Origin: Hyphomicrobiales bacterium
GTDB taxonomy: Bacteria; Pseudomonadota; Alphaproteobacteria; Rhizobiales; Beijerinckiaceae
Direction: 5' to 3'
Length of the DNA stretch: 8,639 nt
Assembly: GCA_025363375.1 (NCBI GenBank)
Contig: JANYDZ010000600.1
Coordinates: 1 to 8,639 of the forward strand
In this document: positions 1-6,490 of the stretch, piece by piece
How the letters are laid out: the number at the start of each line of letters is the position of its first letter
Numbering within the stretch: position 1 is the first letter of the stretch
Notes under the pieces: generated by a model
Seen by the model: the letters and a program-made list of their open reading frames with translations, nothing else
What the model was told of the DNA's origin: nothing
Databases searched by the model: none
Made by a program: the position numbers and the translations under genes

Positions 1-617
1 GCCATGATGGCCAAAGACAAGTTCTGAAAATCCGTCCACGGGGACATGAACAGGATGCTCGCGAGCATCAAAGGAACCAGTCCGCCGTAAACAGCCGCCG
101 GCACCGCGGCGCATGTCATCGCGATCATCGCGGCGATCAACAGCAGCACGAAGAGGACGAACGTGCGCGCCGTGGGATTGGCGTCGTTGAGAAGCAGAAA
201 AACGATCATAGCCCAAAGGGCCCCTTGCAGGGTCTGGGCCAGGGTGAATTTACGGCTCCACCGGCGAACGTCGATTGCGGGATCCGGAACGTCCAGAAAC
301 CGCGCTGATAGCCACTGGGACAAGGCCAGAGCGCCGCCGACGAGGCCCAGCCAGATCATCACGTCGCTGATTCCGACAAACAGGCAGGCGCCCGCTGCGA
401 CCGCAAGCGCGAGCATCACCAACGTCGGAAGCGCGCCGATCTGCCCGTGCGCGTAGACGCGCAGCAATTCCACGTCGAAGACCCTGTGGCCGGTGCCGGA
501 CGAAGTCAGCTTTTCCCTCGTCTCGCGAACACTGCTGGCGAGCTTCCGGCGCTGCGTGGCGGTCCTCGGGTCAGGCCCCCGGCCACGCTCGATCATCTCC
601 GCGGTGACTTCCGGCAC
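1..617 (-). CDS. Membrane N-terminal part of a probable sensor histidine kinase (3' end outside window)
   Basis: An open frame of 205 codons on the minus strand runs without a stop from a GTG at 617 to the left edge. The first ~45 residues are charged and cytoplasmic, with an RETREKL segment. A short motif reading VELLRVYAHGQIGA follows, then about five hydrophobic stretches at roughly residues 62-83, 86-104, 127-143, 150-171 and 173-192. This layout, a short RET/REKL leader, an E-L-L-R-x-(Y/F)-A motif and paired helices, resembles the N-terminus of rhizobial PAS-containing sensor histidine kinases of the PleC/DivJ/PdhS type. That comparison is from memory, and the kinase domain itself is not in the window. 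The start is uncertain: GTG at 617 has a weak GAG six bases upstream, while ATG at 596 has GGAG directly adjacent, which is too close. A diguanylate cyclase with a similar membrane region is an alternative. Confidence 0.6.
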   Translation of the reverse strand, partial: MPEVTAEMIERGRGPDPRTATQRRKLASSVRETREKLTSSGTGHRVFDVELLRVYAHGQIGALPTLVMLALAVAAGACLFVGISDVMIWLGLVGGALALSQWLSARFLDVPDPAIDVRRWSRKFTLAQTLQGALWAMIVFLLLNDANPTARTFVLFVLLLIAAMIAMTCAAVPAAVYGGLVPLMLASILFMSPWTDFQNLSLAIM

Positions 618-717
618 GGCCAACTCAAACGTTACACAACGACAACAACCCTACGTATATTGCCGCGTAATTCTTAACGCCCGCCTCACGGGGTCGATAT
701 TTTTGCGCGGCGCGCCG

Positions 718-735
718 ATGTGCGTTGGCGCACAT
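718..735. other. Perfect 7-bp hairpin in the divergent intergenic region
   Basis: The sequence ATGTGCG-TTGG-CGCACAT forms a perfect 7-bp stem with a 4-base loop. It lies about 220 bases upstream of the MBL start. No T-run follows on either strand, so it is not an intrinsic terminator. It could be a dimeric-repressor operator or part of a structured leader. The palindrome is seen directly; any function is inference. Confidence 0.35.
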
Positions 736-773
736 TGCGGTCCGACGCCTTTCGATAAGAATGCTTGGTTGCC

Positions 774-792
774 GTCGCCGCTCGCCGGCGGC
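774..792. other. Second GC-rich hairpin in the same intergenic region
   Basis: GTCGCCG and CGGCGGC can pair over 7 bp (one G-U wobble in RNA) around a 5-base loop, and TTAAA follows on the plus strand. It lies about 40 bases beyond the first hairpin. In GC-rich DNA such hairpins arise often by chance, so the functional claim is weak. Confidence 0.25.
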
Positions 793-957
793 TTAAACCG
801 CATTTTCGAGGTTCTTGTGTGGAAAGCCGGGTATTGCTTGCCGTCGCCCGCGTCGGACGCTAACCATTTTGCGCCGGATTCGTCCCTGTATTTGAATATC
901 GACCGTTTTGAGCGCCGTCCTGATTTGAGCTATGCCGGTTATGCACTGGATGACATT

Positions 958-1704
958 ATGATGAAAATGACCGTCATTGGCTGCGGCGACGCCTGGGGCT
1001 CCAACGGTCGCAGCCATACCTGTTTCCGTCTGGACACGTCCGGCGGATGCCTGTTGGTCGATTTTGGCGCCTCGGCCATCGTCGCCTGGAACCGGATGGG
1101 TTTCGACCTGCGCGAAATCGACGCCATCGTCATTTCGCATTTACACGGCGATCACTTTGGCGGTCTGCCGTTTTTGCTGTTGCAGAGCCAGTTTGAGATC
1201 CGCCGAACGGCGCCGTTGGCGATTTACGGCCCGCCGGGGCTGCGCACGCGCCTGGATCAGGCGCTTGAAGTGTTCTTTCCGGGCGTTGCCGGCAGGGGGT
1301 GGCGGTTTCCGCTGGAAATTCACGAGATCGAACCCGGCGCGCCAGCTGAAGTCCTCGGCCTGTCGCTCAAAACCGCGCAGGTCGTCCACGCCTCCGGCGC
1401 GCCTTCGACGGCCATTCGCCTGTCGGGCCGGGGGAAGACGTTTGCCTATTCCGGCGACACAGAATGGACCCCGGCTTTGACTGGGATAGCCGAGGGAGCC
1501 GATCTCTTCATCGTGGAATGCTATTCGGGCGACCGCCCCGTGACCGGCCACGTCAACTGGCCAACCCTGGAAGCAAATCTCGGCGTCCTGAAAGCCAAAC
1601 GCGTCGCGGTGTCGCATATGAGCGACAGCAGCCTCGCGCGGGCGCGGGAAATGTCCCGGGCCGGTGTGATCGTGCTCGACGACGGCCTTGTCATTGACCT
1701 CTGA
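958..1704 (+). CDS. Metallo-beta-lactamase-fold hydrolase (RNase Z/phosphodiesterase-like)
   Basis: A 248-residue cytoplasmic protein beginning MMKMTVIGCGDAWGS. It has a full set of MBL-fold metal ligands: the H61-x-H63-x-D65-H66 motif (sequence SHLHGDHFGG), H144 in VVHASGAPS, D167 in SGDTEW and H220 in VSHMSD. Length and organisation match the compact single-domain MBL hydrolases grouped with RNase Z, cyclic-nucleotide phosphodiesterases and PqsE/lactonase-like enzymes. The early GCGDAWGS and the motif spacing fit that group, but the substrate cannot be read from sequence. The frame is open far upstream (to 493), but family similarity begins only here. A weak GGA at 948-950 lies 7 bases before the ATG at 958; ATGs at 961 and 967 are alternatives. 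The 3' end overlaps the next gene by 17 bases, so the two are probably co-translated. Confidence 0.85.
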   Translation: MMKMTVIGCGDAWGSNGRSHTCFRLDTSGGCLLVDFGASAIVAWNRMGFDLREIDAIVISHLHGDHFGGLPFLLLQSQFEIRRTAPLAIYGPPGLRTRLDQALEVFFPGVAGRGWRFPLEIHEIEPGAPAEVLGLSLKTAQVVHASGAPSTAIRLSGRGKTFAYSGDTEWTPALTGIAEGADLFIVECYSGDRPVTGHVNWPTLEANLGVLKAKRVAVSHMSDSSLARAREMSRAGVIVLDDGLVIDL

Positions 1705-2338
1705 GGAGCGGCTCGCGACGCTGACCGCGCGCATTCGCGCCTGCCGGATTTGCGTCGAGGCGCCGCTTGGCGCGCCGTTGCCGCATGAGCCTCGCCCGGT
1801 GGCGCGCGCCTCGCTCACGGCGCGCCTGTTGATTGCAGGGCAGGCGCCCGGCATTCGTGTTCACAATACGGGCCTGCCGTTCAACGATCCCTCGGGCGAC
1901 CGGTTGCGCCTGTGGATGGGGATTGATCGCGACACCTTTTACGATGAGGCCCGCATCGCCATTGTTCCCATGGGCTTTTGCTTTCCCGGCTGGGACAAAA
2001 ACAAGGGCGATCTGCCGCCCCGCCGTGAATGTCGCGCCCATTGGCACGACGCCCTGTTCGATCAATTGCCCCAGATCGAAACAATTCTCGCCATCGGCGC
2101 CCACGCGCAGGATTATCATCTGTCGCGGCTGGGCTTTGCGCGCGCAAAGGGCGAGGGCATGACGCCGACCGTCCGCCGTTTCGCCGACTTTGCCGCCGCT
2201 AAACCGCGCGTGATTCCTTTGCCGCATCCTTCCTGGCGAAACAGCGGCTGGCTCAAAAAGAACCCGTGGTTTGCGACCGAACTGCTGCCCGTGCTCCGCG
2301 CGGCGGTGGCGGCGGCGCTGATCCACGCCGCCCGTTGA
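1688..2338 (+). CDS. Uracil-DNA glycosylase-superfamily protein with probable Fe-S cluster
   Basis: A 216-residue protein of the COG1573-type uracil-DNA glycosylase superfamily (base excision of uracil from DNA, a repair role). Four cysteines, C19, C22, C98 and C115 (Cx2C ... Cx16C), sit where family-4 UDGs hold a [4Fe-4S] cluster. The N-terminal active-site motif reads GQAPG (51-55), where family 4 has GE(A/G)PG. It is followed by TGLPFNDPSGDRLRLW (61-76), and the C-terminal motif is HPSWRN (180-185). The conserved MGFCFPG and WLKKNPWF segments mark a distinct subfamily whose glycosylase activity I cannot confirm. No ATG is available near the N-terminus. The first possible start after an in-frame stop at 1667 is TTG at 1688, with TTG at 1694 as alternative. 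Both lie inside the end of the MBL gene, implying translational coupling. It converges on the downstream Bug gene with only 3 bases between stops. Confidence 0.85.
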   Translation: MSLTSEERLATLTARIRACRICVEAPLGAPLPHEPRPVARASLTARLLIAGQAPGIRVHNTGLPFNDPSGDRLRLWMGIDRDTFYDEARIAIVPMGFCFPGWDKNKGDLPPRRECRAHWHDALFDQLPQIETILAIGAHAQDYHLSRLGFARAKGEGMTPTVRRFADFAAAKPRVIPLPHPSWRNSGWLKKNPWFATELLPVLRAAVAAALIHAAR

Positions 2339-2341
2339 ACC

Positions 2342-3365
2342 CTATTGCGGTTCGATGCCGGCCGCCTTCACCAGCGGCGGCCACTTTGGCAGTTCCGCCT
2401 TGAGCCGGTCGTCGGCCGCCTTGGCTCCGTCGTCGTTGACGATGGCGCCGACGCTTTTCAAAAAACACCGGCGTCTCCGGCATTTTAGCGATTTCGTGGA
2501 ACCAGCCCTCAAGCTTGTCGATGATCGGCTGCGGCGTGCCGGTCGGCGCGTAGGCGCACCACCACGGCGCGAAATCGAAGCCGGCGAGGCCCGCTTCCTG
2601 CATGGTCGGGACGCTCGGGAAGGTGGGCGAGCGCGTCGCCGTCGTCACCGCCAGCGGCTTCAACGCGCCCTGGCTGACCTGGCCGGCGGCGAAAGTGCCG
2701 TCCATGATCATGAAATCGCAGGTGCCGTCGGTGAGCTCCTTCATGGCGTCGGGAGCCGTCTTGTAGGGCAGGGGCTTGGCGGGAACACCGGTGATCTGCT
2801 TGAACAATTCGGTCGAGAGCTGCGCCGTCTGGTTGGTGTAGCCGTAGAGATTGTCGCCCTTCTTCTTCAGATGGGCGACAAGTTCGGCGATGCTGTTCAG
2901 CGGCGATTTCGGCGACACCACGAGCACGAAGGCGATTTGCGCGAAGGTGGCGATGGGCACGAAATCCTTCAACGTGTCGAAAGGCAGATCCTTGAACAAA
3001 AAGCGGCTGCCGGCCATGTTGGAATTGGCGACAAACAAAAGCGTGTAGCCGTCGGGCGCCGCGCGCGCCACCGAGCCCATGGCGATGTTGGACGTGGCGC
3101 CGGCGCGGTTGACGACAATGAAGCTTTTGCCGGCTCTTTCCTCCAGCCTGCGCGTGTAGTAGCGCCCCAGAATGTCCGCGCCGCTGCCGGCGGGAAAGCC
3201 GATCACGATCTGCACGGGCCGGTCGGGATAGGCCGCTTGGGCGCGCGCCTGCGCGGTGAAGACCGCTGGAACCGCAAGCCCCATCGTCATGAAGGCAAAC
3301 TTGCGGCGGTTCAAATCGTCGAATGACTTCAAATCGTTGCATGACTTCAAATCGTCGAATGACAT
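2342..3365 (-). pseudogene. Bug/TctC-family periplasmic solute-binding protein, frameshifted near the C-terminus
   Basis: Extracytoplasmic binding protein of the Bug (TctC, PF03401) family, which presents small carboxylates to tripartite tricarboxylate transporters or acts as an orphan sensor. After an 18-residue repeat the N-terminus has a twin-arginine-like signal (NRRKFAFM at 19-26, hydrophobic 27-38, ARA cleavage near 42). The mature start YPDRPVQIVIGFPAGSG is typical of the family, as is WWCAYAPTGTP. At the T-run of the mRNA (plus 2460-2465, six bases) the frame slips. Read with five Ts, it continues VFLKSVGAIVNDDG and ends KAAGIEPQ at a TAG (2342-2344), the usual Bug ending, giving 340 residues. 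As written, the frame instead runs on to 2253 with a basic, non-family tail overlapping the UDG gene antisense. This may be a true mutation or a sequence error. Third gene of the amidohydrolase operon, 136 bases after the second. Confidence 0.8.
3311..3364. repeat. 18-bp direct tandem repeat, three copies, in frame
   Basis: Three consecutive 18-bp units lie at 3311-3328, 3329-3346 and 3347-3364. The consensus on the plus strand is TCAAATCGTCGAATGACT. The middle copy differs at two internal positions and the last copy at its final base. Because 18 is a multiple of three, the repeat translates on the minus strand as SFDDLK, SCNDLK, SFDDLN, directly after the initiator Met of the Bug gene and before its Arg-Arg motif. 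Copy number can change without breaking the frame. Confidence 0.95.
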
Positions 3366-3372
3366 GGAAGCG

Positions 3373-3378
3373 TCCCCT
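3373..3378 (-). promoter_or_regulatory. Ribosome binding site of the distal Bug gene
   Basis: AGGGGA on the minus strand lies 7 bases before the ATG at 3365. It favours this start over the in-frame ATG at 3401, whose purine tract (AAGGGGAC) is almost in contact with the codon. Confidence 0.7.
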
Positions 3379-3501
3379 GCGTGGATCTCGGCGCGGCGCA
3401 TGTCCCCTTAGCCGCGCGCCGTTTCCCTGCGCCCGGCACATAGCCGAATTCCGCTGTGAGGGCAAAGCGGGTTTGCGCCGCCGGCGAAGACGCAGTTTGG
3501 G

Positions 3502-4599
3502 TTACTGCCCGATATATTTTTTCGCTTGATCCAGCACGTCTTTCGGCGTGGCGACGGCGCTGGCGACAATTCCTTGCAGTTCTTCGCCCGCAATGGCGTC
3601 GAGGCCGAGATTGCGCTTTTGCGCCTCGGCGATCCAGGCGGGATCGGCCATGGCGTCCATGAAAGCCTTGCGCAACGCCGCCGCGCGCTCGAGGGGAATG
3701 CCGGGTTCGGCGACGAGGGCGCGGCCAATGTCCGGGCCGCTGCCGAGCAGGCCCAGCAGCGTGCGCGAGCGCGCGTCGGCGGCGAAATCGAGCAGGCCGG
3801 GCACGTCGGGCAGTTCCCGGTAACGGCGGGCGCTCTGGGTGAAGAGAATTTTCACCAGCTTTTCGTCGAGCCAGTTGCGCTTTTCCAGTTGCAGCGCCTC
3901 CCAGCTCATGCCGCCGATGGCGTCGACCTCGCCACGCTCCATGGCGAGCGCCATGGGGGGCGAACCGCCATAACCCAGGATGATCCTGAATTTCGTGCCG
4001 ATGAGGTCGTTCAGCGCCGTCGGGATGAACGAGGATGAGTTCGAGGGCACGGAGCCGGCGATGACAATTTCGTTCTTTTTGGCGTCCTCGACCGATTGCA
4101 CCTTCGACTTGGCCCAGACGAGCGCGACGGTCGCGGTGGCGTTCATGCGGCCGATCCAGACGAGCTTTTGCGGATCGAATTCGCCGGGGCCTCCGAGCAC
4201 CTTGCCGAGCGTCAATGTGTCGAGAAACATGCCCAGCGAGAGGCCGTCCTGCGCCGTGACGCTGGTGATGTAGGCGGCCGCGCGCACGCCGCTGCCGCCT
4301 TCCATGTTCTTGACGAGGATTTGCGGATTGCCGGGAATGTGGCGGGTGAAATGCGGGCCGAAAAGCCGCGCGTAAATGTCGTAGCCGCCGCCGGGCGGGA
4401 AGGAAACGTAGAGGCTGATCTGCTTGCCGCGGTAAAAGTCGGCGACCGGCTCGGCAAGAACGGGGAGGGCGGACAATGCAACGATGAGAAGCGCCAGCAT
4501 GCGGCGCGCCAATCCCTTCGCCCGGGAAACGGAAGAAGCACTGCGATCGGCGTTGCGCGGGAGAAGCGATCCGCCGCGCAAATTGTTCGCGCCCCTCAT
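3502..4599 (-). CDS. Bug/TctC-like periplasmic solute-binding protein, divergent subclass
   Basis: A 365-residue exported binding protein. A positively charged N-region with AKGLARR (27-33) precedes the hydrophobic segment MLALLIVALSALPVLA (34-49), a standard Sec signal with cleavage after VLA. The mature protein starts DFYRGKQISLYVSFPPGGGYDIYARLFG, then HIPGNPQILVKNMEGGSGVRAAAYI, the signature of the TctC-like subclass common in rhizobia and related to but distinct from the neighbouring Bug gene. The ligand is unknown and no TctA/TctB subunits are nearby. The ATG at 4599 overlaps the amidohydrolase stop as ATGA, giving tight coupling. An internal ATG at 4500 (AAGGGA 12 bases upstream) would begin exactly at the hydrophobic core but remove all positive charge from the signal, so I prefer 4599. 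The frame is also open upstream to 4716, inside the amidohydrolase gene; that part is a shadow. Confidence 0.85.
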   Translation of the reverse strand: MRGANNLRGGSLLPRNADRSASSVSRAKGLARRMLALLIVALSALPVLAEPVADFYRGKQISLYVSFPPGGGYDIYARLFGPHFTRHIPGNPQILVKNMEGGSGVRAAAYITSVTAQDGLSLGMFLDTLTLGKVLGGPGEFDPQKLVWIGRMNATATVALVWAKSKVQSVEDAKKNEIVIAGSVPSNSSSFIPTALNDLIGTKFRIILGYGGSPPMALAMERGEVDAIGGMSWEALQLEKRNWLDEKLVKILFTQSARRYRELPDVPGLLDFAADARSRTLLGLLGSGPDIGRALVAEPGIPLERAAALRKAFMDAMADPAWIAEAQKRNLGLDAIAGEELQGIVASAVATPKDVLDQAKKYIGQ

Positions 4600-5522
4600 A
4601 GCTTCAACAACATCTTCGCGGTGCCCCCGAGCACCCTGGCTTTCATGTCTCCCGGCAATGCCAGTTCGTCGATCACGCCGAGCGCCTTCGCCTTCAGCGA
4701 CAACAGCATCGGACAATCCGAACCGAACAGCAATCGGTCCGCGCCGATCGTGTCGGCGGCGCAGCGGATCGCCGGCGCGTGATAGCTCGTCGTGTCCATG
4801 TACATCATCTTCAAATAGTCGCTGGGCTTCCTCGTAATCAGCATGGGTTCGTAGGTTCCCAGAAAATAGCCTTCGTCGCGAATTTCATAGGCGTAGTCCA
4901 TGCGGCCGATGATTTCGCAGATGCCGCCGCCAAGATGACTGGCGACGATCTTCAGTTTCGGAAACTTCTCGTAGATGCCGCGCACGATCAACCGCGACAA
5001 CGCCAGACAATTGTCGAAAGGCCGGCCGACAGAGGAGGCGAGACGATACACATTCATGCGTTCCTCGCCAAAGCCGACGGAAGGCGGGTGGATGAAGACG
5101 GGAATGTCGAGGTTCTCGCACAGCGCGAAGAAAGGCAGCGCGTCGTCGTCGTCGGGATAGGCGCCGCGATGGCTGGAGGAAATCAGCACGCCCTTCAGGT
5201 CGAGCTGCTTCACGGCGCGCTCGAGTTCGCGCAGATGTTTGTCGCCGCCGCCGGGAATGGAGGTGGCCAGCGCCACGATCCGGTCCTTGTGCTGGTCGCG
5301 CAGGCCCGCAAGATAATCGTTGCTGTCGCGCAATTCGGCGACGGCCTCATCGCGTGAAAACGCCTTGAGATAATGGCCGGCGCTGGAGATCACGCTGACG
5401 TCGAGCCGGTGCTCCTCGTGCACGCGCAAAACATTCTCGATGGTGGCGGGGCACTTGCCCTGCCAGATGGGACGCGCCTGCTCGCGCGGCGGGTGAACAT
5501 GGGTGTGGAAATCGATGATCAT
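4596..5522 (-). CDS. Amidohydrolase_2-family metal-dependent hydrolase/decarboxylase
   Basis: A 308-residue TIM-barrel enzyme of the Amidohydrolase_2 family (PF04909), which includes ACMSD, gamma-resorcylate decarboxylase and lactone hydrolases. Metal and catalytic residues are in place: H6 and H8 in DFHTHVH, H145 in FIHPP, H196 in ASHLGGG and D269 in FGSDCP. It is cytoplasmic, without a signal peptide. The substrate cannot be assigned; the two downstream periplasmic binding genes suggest an imported carboxylated compound. The start at 5522 is fixed by the conserved N-terminal MIIDFHTH and by AGGGAG 8 bases upstream, although the frame is open to 5807. It is the first gene of a three-gene operon with both Bug genes and overlaps the next by 4 bases. 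Confidence 0.88.
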   Translation of the reverse strand: MIIDFHTHVHPPREQARPIWQGKCPATIENVLRVHEEHRLDVSVISSAGHYLKAFSRDEAVAELRDSNDYLAGLRDQHKDRIVALATSIPGGGDKHLRELERAVKQLDLKGVLISSSHRGAYPDDDDALPFFALCENLDIPVFIHPPSVGFGEERMNVYRLASSVGRPFDNCLALSRLIVRGIYEKFPKLKIVASHLGGGICEIIGRMDYAYEIRDEGYFLGTYEPMLITRKPSDYLKMMYMDTTSYHAPAIRCAADTIGADRLLFGSDCPMLLSLKAKALGVIDELALPGDMKARVLGGTAKMLLKL

Positions 5523-5530
5523 TTCGGAGG

Positions 5531-5536
5531 CTCCCT
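5531..5536 (-). promoter_or_regulatory. Ribosome binding site of the amidohydrolase gene
   Basis: AGGGAG on the minus strand lies 8 bases before the ATG at 5522. It settles the start against a much longer open frame reaching 5807, whose extra part has no family similarity. Confidence 0.7.
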
Positions 5537-5597
5537 GCCGGCGAGTATGCAGGCGGGGAGCGCGGTGTCGAGGGCGGTTGCGCAAAGCGCCGGATGA

Positions 5598-5789
5598 ACC
5601 GTCGATTGGAAGTTCGACCAGATTTCCGGCTGGACGGCGGGATCGAAGATCGATTTTACCGGACGCGGATTTTCGCTGGGCTCCCTTTCCTTCGCCAGCG
5701 CCAACGGCAACACGCAGGTGACTTTCGGCTGCGACCGGACGTTGGTCTACGGCGCCGCCAGCCTGACGGCGGCGGATTTTATTTTCTGA
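5598..5789 (+). pseudogene. Remnant of an RTX/hemolysin-type calcium-binding protein C-terminus
   Basis: A 63-residue open stretch lies between stops (TGA at 5595-5597 and TGA at 5787-5789) and has no start codon near its 5' end. Its translation reads like the last segment of an RTX-type secreted protein: KFDQISGWTAGSKIDFTG, then SANGNTQVTFG, and the terminal SLTAADFIF followed at once by a stop. The pattern of an NGNT-x-V strand and a final (L)TAADF(I/L)F is common at the end of hemolysin-type calcium-binding proteins, where it serves as the type I secretion end. No GGxGxD repeats or upstream body are present, so I take it as a decayed fragment. It lies opposite and upstream of the amidohydrolase operon, probably in its promoter region. 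The family assignment is from memory of the pattern and moderately sure; that it is a remnant is inference. Confidence 0.5.
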
Positions 5790-5859
5790 GCGCGCGCGCC
5801 GGAACAAGCGATTGCGCGACGTGACGAAACGCGCGCAAGACTGCGCAAGCCGCCTCTGG

Positions 5860-5881
5860 CGCCCGGACCGGCCGGGCGTTT
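5860..5881 (+). terminator. Possible weak intrinsic terminator hairpin
   Basis: CGCCCGG and CCGGGCG form a perfect 7-bp GC stem around the loop ACCGG, followed on the plus strand by only three Ts. It lies 71 bases after the stop of the RTX-like remnant and could have been its terminator. The short T-run makes activity doubtful. The rest of 5790-5980 shows nothing I can support. Confidence 0.3.
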
Positions 5882-5980
5882 CGCTGCGGCCCGCCGCTTA
5901 GGAGCCGGCCCGTCCGCGACCTGAAAAAACCGGATGGGCTTTAAATGGCATGGAGCGTTGCCGACAGCCGGGGGCGCATC

Positions 5981-6490
5981 CTAATCCTTGACCCAGTCGC
6001 CGCATTTTGGCGGGGCGTTCGTGCCCCAGGGCATGACAGGGACGGTCGAAGTCGAGTTCTGCGGCGAGCCGTCGATAAGTTTGTCCGTATAGACCATATA
6101 GACAAGCACATTGCGTTTGGGGTCGCAGCCGCGCACGATTTGCATTTTTTTGAAGATGAGCGAGCGGCGCTCCCGGAAGACCACATCCCCCTGCGCGAAT
6201 TTGCTTTTGAACACCACGGGGCCATATTGCCGGCAGGCAAGCGATACATCGGAAGTCTGTTCGGCCAGGCCAAAGGCGCCGGCCAGGCCGCCCTTTTCCG
6301 GCACGGTGTAGTGGCAGGCAACGCCCTCCACCTCGGGATCGTCGATGGCGTAAGTGGCAAGTTTGTCGTTGGGAGTCAGCAACTTGAACACAGTCGACTT
6401 GCGAAAGATAAGCTCTGGCTCATCGTTCGCCGCAACGGCTCCAGCAAGAAGCGGAAACAGGACGGCGGCTGCCAGTGTGGCACGGATCAT
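5981..6490 (-). CDS. creA: CreA-family exported protein
   Basis: A 169-residue protein of the CreA family (PF05981), whose biochemical role is unknown. An N-terminal signal peptide (MIRATLAAAVLFPLLAGAVAA, with cleavage near residues 20-22) indicates export to the periplasm. The family core is well preserved: VFKLLTPNDK, IDDPEVEGVACHY, GLAEQTSDVSLACRQ, ERRSLIFKKMQIVR and RNVLVYMVYTDKLIDGSPQNS. Cysteines occur at 59 and 86 and in RGCDP and PKCGDW, so disulfides are plausible. The frame is open to 6547, but GGAG lies 8 bases before the ATG at 6490 and this start begins directly with the signal peptide. The gene is monocistronic as far as visible and diverges from the DUF2865 gene. Confidence 0.92.
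   Translation of the reverse strand: MIRATLAAAVLFPLLAGAVAANDEPELIFRKSTVFKLLTPNDKLATYAIDDPEVEGVACHYTVPEKGGLAGAFGLAEQTSDVSLACRQYGPVVFKSKFAQGDVVFRERRSLIFKKMQIVRGCDPKRNVLVYMVYTDKLIDGSPQNSTSTVPVMPWGTNAPPKCGDWVKD

Larger units (their letters stand above)
618..957. other. Divergent intergenic region without a supported gene
   Basis: These 340 bases separate the leftward membrane-sensor gene from the rightward MBL gene. An open frame continues upstream of the MBL gene through this stretch, but its translation is low-complexity and unlike the family, so I do not treat it as coding. The region must hold promoters for both genes, yet I found no convincing -35/-10 pair. It is relatively AT-rich at 640-705 and 860-960. 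It contains two short hairpins, entered separately, and an imperfect inverted repeat GCGTAATTCTTAACGC at 665-680. Confidence 0.6.

Noticed and set aside
859..868. CTAACCAT, near a CtrA half-site
   Set aside because: There is one mismatch and no second half-site at the expected spacing; chance occurrence is likely.
493..957. Open frame extending the MBL gene 155 codons upstream
   Set aside because: The extension has no MBL-like sequence, partly overlaps the divergent sensor gene antisense, and the family fold begins at 958.
1141..2326. Long minus-strand open frames opposite the MBL and UDG genes
   Set aside because: Composition is Arg/Ala-rich with no family motifs, and the plus strand carries complete catalytic motifs.
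2355..3326. Long plus-strand open frame (323 codons) opposite the Bug gene
   Set aside because: Its Arg/Gly/Ala-rich translation is the typical antisense shadow of a GC-rich gene, while the minus strand encodes a clear Bug protein.
3366..3501. Terminator between the two Bug genes
   Set aside because: GC-rich inverted stretches occur, but none is a clean stem with a T-run on the minus strand; read-through in the operon is more likely.
4096..5357. Plus-strand open frames opposite the second Bug gene and the amidohydrolase
   Set aside because: They are shadows of well-supported minus-strand genes and have no ribosome sites or recognisable domains.
5926..5945. A-run and CTTTAAA flanking GG/CC, possible terminator for creA on the minus strand
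   Set aside because: The arms pair only with a bulge and mismatches, so the stem is too weak to call.
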